Below are positions 62,029-64,000 of a DNA stretch of 64,000 bases, one piece after another. The notes under the pieces are model-generated. The model ran no database searches, was not told where the DNA came from, and was given only the letters and a program-made list of their open reading frames with translations. How positions within the stretch are numbered: the stretch's first letter is position 1; the number at the start of each line of letters is the position of its first letter. The stretch spans positions 88,319 through 152,318 of the forward strand of contig JAMONV010000004.1 of assembly GCA_027066365.1 (NCBI GenBank), written 5' to 3'. The translations under genes were made by a program, and so were the position numbers. This DNA comes from Flavobacteriales bacterium. Lineage in GTDB: Bacteria > Bacteroidota > Bacteroidia > Flavobacteriales > Flavobacteriaceae.

Positions 62029-64000
62029 ACCAAATAAATATAACCGGTTTGCGTGTGTTTTTTATTGTCGTTATCGTAGTATTCCAAAATGTAGTAATAT
62101 GTTCCAGCCGGGAGTGTTTTCCCGTTTTTGTCGATTCCCTCGAAGCGGGTGTTGACATTGTCATAATCGGTTCCCGTCCAAATTTCATTTTGCCATCTGT
62201 TATAGATGCTAACGGATATGCCGTGGAAATATTGGATATAATCCAAGTGCAGATAATCGTTTTGCCCGTTACCGTTGGGTGATACGGCATTGTAGACGAT
62301 GATACCGTCTACGGAATTGGGGTCGGTATCGAGGTAGTCCGGTGTACCGTCGTGATCGCTGTCACGTGCATCGGAAGGATCGCCGTCGCCGTTATCATCG
62401 GGGTGTTCATCGGCGGTAGGGATGCCGTCGTTATCATCGTCGTTATCCAAGTAATTGGGAATGGTATCGCCGTCGGTATCGTCGTTGGTGGGGTCTCCGT
62501 CTTGGGGGTAGTTATGTGGCAGGGCTACATCTTCGTTGACGGTATGGATTCCGTCGCCGTCGTCGTCTGTATCGTGATAGTCGGGATTTCCGTCGCCGTC
62601 GGTATCTTGTGCGTCACCGGGATTTCCGTCGCCGTTAAGGTCGGGGTTTTCGGCGGCGGTAGGGACGTGGTCGTTGTCGTCATCCGAGTCTTGAGAATCT
62701 TGGGTTCCGTCGCCGTCCCAATCGAGGATGGTATAGTTGATTACGCCGCTGTCGGGCGAAGTTTCCAAGCTGTCCACCAATCCGTTCGTTCCTACGGGTC
62801 CGTCGACTCTTCCGTCGCCGTTGGCGTCGGTTCCGTTGTGTCCGGCTTCGTATTCGTCGAAGATTCCGTCGCCGTCGCTGTCCAAATCGAGGAAGTCTGG
62901 TGTTCCGTCGCCGTCGGTATCGTAGCCGGGTTCGATTTGACCGTTGTTATCACCGACAGAGGCGTCGTTGTCGTTGTCATCGAGGTACACGGGAACGCCG
63001 TCGCCGTCGGCATCGGTTTGCGGATTGGTTCCGCCGGTTTCATCCGTATCGGGAATACCGTCGTTATCGTCGTCTAAGTCGTTTTCATCGTAAATTCCGT
63101 CGCCGTCGCTATCCACGCTGTGGTCGTGGTCGTCCAAGTAGTCGGGGATGCCGTCGCCATCGCTGTCCACGGCATCTGACGGATTTCCGTCGCCATTAGG
63201 ATCGGGATGTTCGTCGGCGGTAAGAATTCCGTCATTGTCGTCGTCGGTATCGAGGTAGTTAGGTGTTCCGTCGCCGTCGGTATCGTCGTTGGTGGGGTCT
63301 CCGTCTTGGGGGTAGTTATGCGGCAGGGCTACATCTTCGTTGACGGTATGGATTCCGTCGCCGTCGTCGTCTGTATCGTGATAGTCGGGATTTCCGTCGC
63401 CGTCGGTATCTTGGGCGTCACCGGGATTTCCGTCGCCGTTGGGGTCGGGGTTTTCGGCGGCGGTAGGGACGTGGTCGTTGTCGTCATCCGAGTCTTGAGA
63501 ATCTTGGGTTCCGTCGCCGTCCCAATCGAGGATGGTATAGTTGATTACGCCGCTGTCGGGCGAAGTTTCCAAGCTGTCCACCAATCCGTTCGTTCCTACG
63601 GGTCCGTCGACTCTTCCGTCGCCGTTGGCGTCGGTTCCGTTGTGTCCGGCTTCGTATTCGTCGAAGATTCCGTCGCCGTCGCTGTCCAAGTCGATTCTGT
63701 CCGGTGTTCCGTCTCCGTCGGTATCACCGGTTTCTTCCATATCGGGAATACCGTCATTGTCATCATCGATATCTTGATAATCCGGAATTCCGTCGTTATC
63801 GGAGTCGGTATTGTTATCCACATCATCCAGATAATCCGGGATTCCGTCAAAATCGGTGTCCCATGCGTCGGCGGGATCGCCGTCGCCATTGGGATCGGGA
63901 TGTTCGTCGGCGGTAAGAATTCCGTCATTGTCGTCGTCGGTATCGAGGTAGTTAGGTGTTCCGTCGCCGTCGGTATCGTCGTTGGTGGGGTCTCCGTCTT
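62022..64000 (-). CDS. Giant thrombospondin-type-3 repeat adhesin with T9SS type B tail, 5' end beyond the window
   Basis: The frame is open to base 64000; the ATG at 63821 is internal. Visible are about 660 residues, nearly all calcium-binding TSP3-type repeats, DxDxDGxPDxxDxDDDNDG, with Asp every second residue. The last 90 residues are a gliding-motility-associated C-terminal domain (IIVYNAVSPNGNGQNDYLHL, then SIYNRWQNEIW, LPAGTYYYILEYYDN), the type B T9SS signal. A large secreted, calcium-stabilised surface fibre is expected, exported with the adjacent PorP/SprF. It overlaps sprF by 7 bp. Confidence 0.9.
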   Translation of the reverse strand, partial: DGDPTNDDTDGDGTPNYLDTDDDNDGILTADEHPDPNGDGDPADAWDTDFDGIPDYLDDVDNNTDSDNDGIPDYQDIDDDNDGIPDMEETGDTDGDGTPDRIDLDSDGDGIFDEYEAGHNGTDANGDGRVDGPVGTNGLVDSLETSPDSGVINYTILDWDGDGTQDSQDSDDDNDHVPTAAENPDPNGDGNPGDAQDTDGDGNPDYHDTDDDGDGIHTVNEDVALPHNYPQDGDPTNDDTDGDGTPNYLDTDDDNDGILTADEHPDPNGDGNPSDAVDSDGDGIPDYLDDHDHSVDSDGDGIYDENDLDDDNDGIPDTDETGGTNPQTDADGDGVPVYLDDNDNDASVGDNNGQIEPGYDTDGDGTPDFLDLDSDGDGIFDEYEAGHNGTDANGDGRVDGPVGTNGLVDSLETSPDSGVINYTILDWDGDGTQDSQDSDDDNDHVPTAAENPDLNGDGNPGDAQDTDGDGNPDYHDTDDDGDGIHTVNEDVALPHNYPQDGDPTNDDTDGDTIPNYLDNDDDNDGIPTADEHPDDNGDGDPSDARDSDHDGTPDYLDTDPNSVDGIIVYNAVSPNGNGQNDYLHLDYIQYFHGISVSIYNRWQNEIWTGTDYDNVNTRFEGIDKNGKTLPAGTYYYILEYYDNDNKKHTQTGYIYLVW
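62478..62888. repeat. Long direct repeat, copy 1 (inside the adhesin gene)
   Basis: About 410 bp that recur at 63281-63691 with only about four mismatches counted by eye (for example at 62518 and in the GTTAAGG/GTTGGGG positions near 62637). The copies encode near-identical blocks of the TSP3 region. Start-to-start distance is 803 bp. Confidence 0.85.
63281..63691. repeat. Long direct repeat, copy 2 (inside the adhesin gene)
   Basis: Second copy of the block at 62478-62888. A third copy begins at 63975 and runs off the window; the 100 bp before copies 2 and 3 (63190-63280 and 63888-63974) are also almost identical, so the true repeat array continues upstream. Confidence 0.85.

Noticed and set aside
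62352..63916. Plus-strand open frames and CRISPR-like regular short repeats (CCGTCGCCGTCGG)
   Set aside because: The repeats are the codon-level reflection of DxDGDG calcium-binding repeats in the minus-strand adhesin; there are no unique spacers of constant length and no cas genes.

Overview
The window reads as chromosomal DNA of a Bacteroidota bacterium, most likely a member of the Flavobacteriia. The support is: type IX secretion (T9SS) sorting tails of both type A and type B, a PorP/SprF gene, TTTG / TAnnTTTG-style promoters with little Shine-Dalgarno signal, a mevalonate-pathway cluster (mevalonate kinase, diphosphomevalonate decarboxylase, UbiA-type prenyltransferase), and many secreted proteins that start with MKK plus a short signal peptide. 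No tRNA, rRNA, CRISPR array or intact insertion sequence was seen.

Layout. 1-2.2 kb: end of a membrane iron-sulphur protein, a small HAD protein and a CCG-domain iron-sulphur protein. 2.4-10.9 kb, minus strand: a secreted YD/RHS-repeat locus with an AT-rich C-terminal module and a small two-helix membrane protein directly behind it (candidate toxin and immunity pair); several of its reading frames are broken by single-base indels in homopolymers. 10.9-29.3 kb: mostly housekeeping genes (M16 protease, FtsX-type permease, NamZ-type muramidase, AroQ, acyl-CoA dehydrogenase, AccBC, L32, GH3-like, LepA). 29.3-42.0 kb: a nitrous-oxide-reduction (nos) cluster. 42-55 kb: repeat protein, outer-membrane proteins, aconitase, mevalonate genes, ZIP transporter, TPR protein. 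55.2-55.7 kb: a small c-type cytochrome. 55.8-57.5 kb: a decayed BspA/DUF285 surface protein. 57.9-59.2 kb: apt and deoxynucleoside kinase. 59.3-64.0 kb: OmpA-like protein, PorP/SprF and a thrombospondin-type-3 repeat adhesin that runs off the window.

The main discovery is in the nos cluster. Two adjacent NosZ paralogues show complementary loss of metal sites. The first (29462-31681) keeps all CuA ligands of the cupredoxin domain but has replaced every one of the seven histidines that hold the catalytic CuZ cluster. The second (31688-34132) keeps all seven CuZ histidines, has lost the Cys/Cys/His/Met CuA ligands, is a lipoprotein and carries a C-terminal monohaem cytochrome c domain. Because classical NosZ is a head-to-tail homodimer in which CuA of one subunit faces CuZ of the other, the pair could form a heteromeric N2O reductase with one complete site. 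This is inferred from sequence only.

The nos genes appear to be under a CRP/FNR-type operator (TGACATATGTCA) placed about 43 bp before a likely start site. A nearly identical operator (TGACAATTGTCA) in the same geometry precedes the lone c-type cytochrome 26 kb away. That cytochrome and NosL also share an unusual Cys-Gly tail (KCGxGKCGG), which ties it to the nos system as a possible electron or copper partner.
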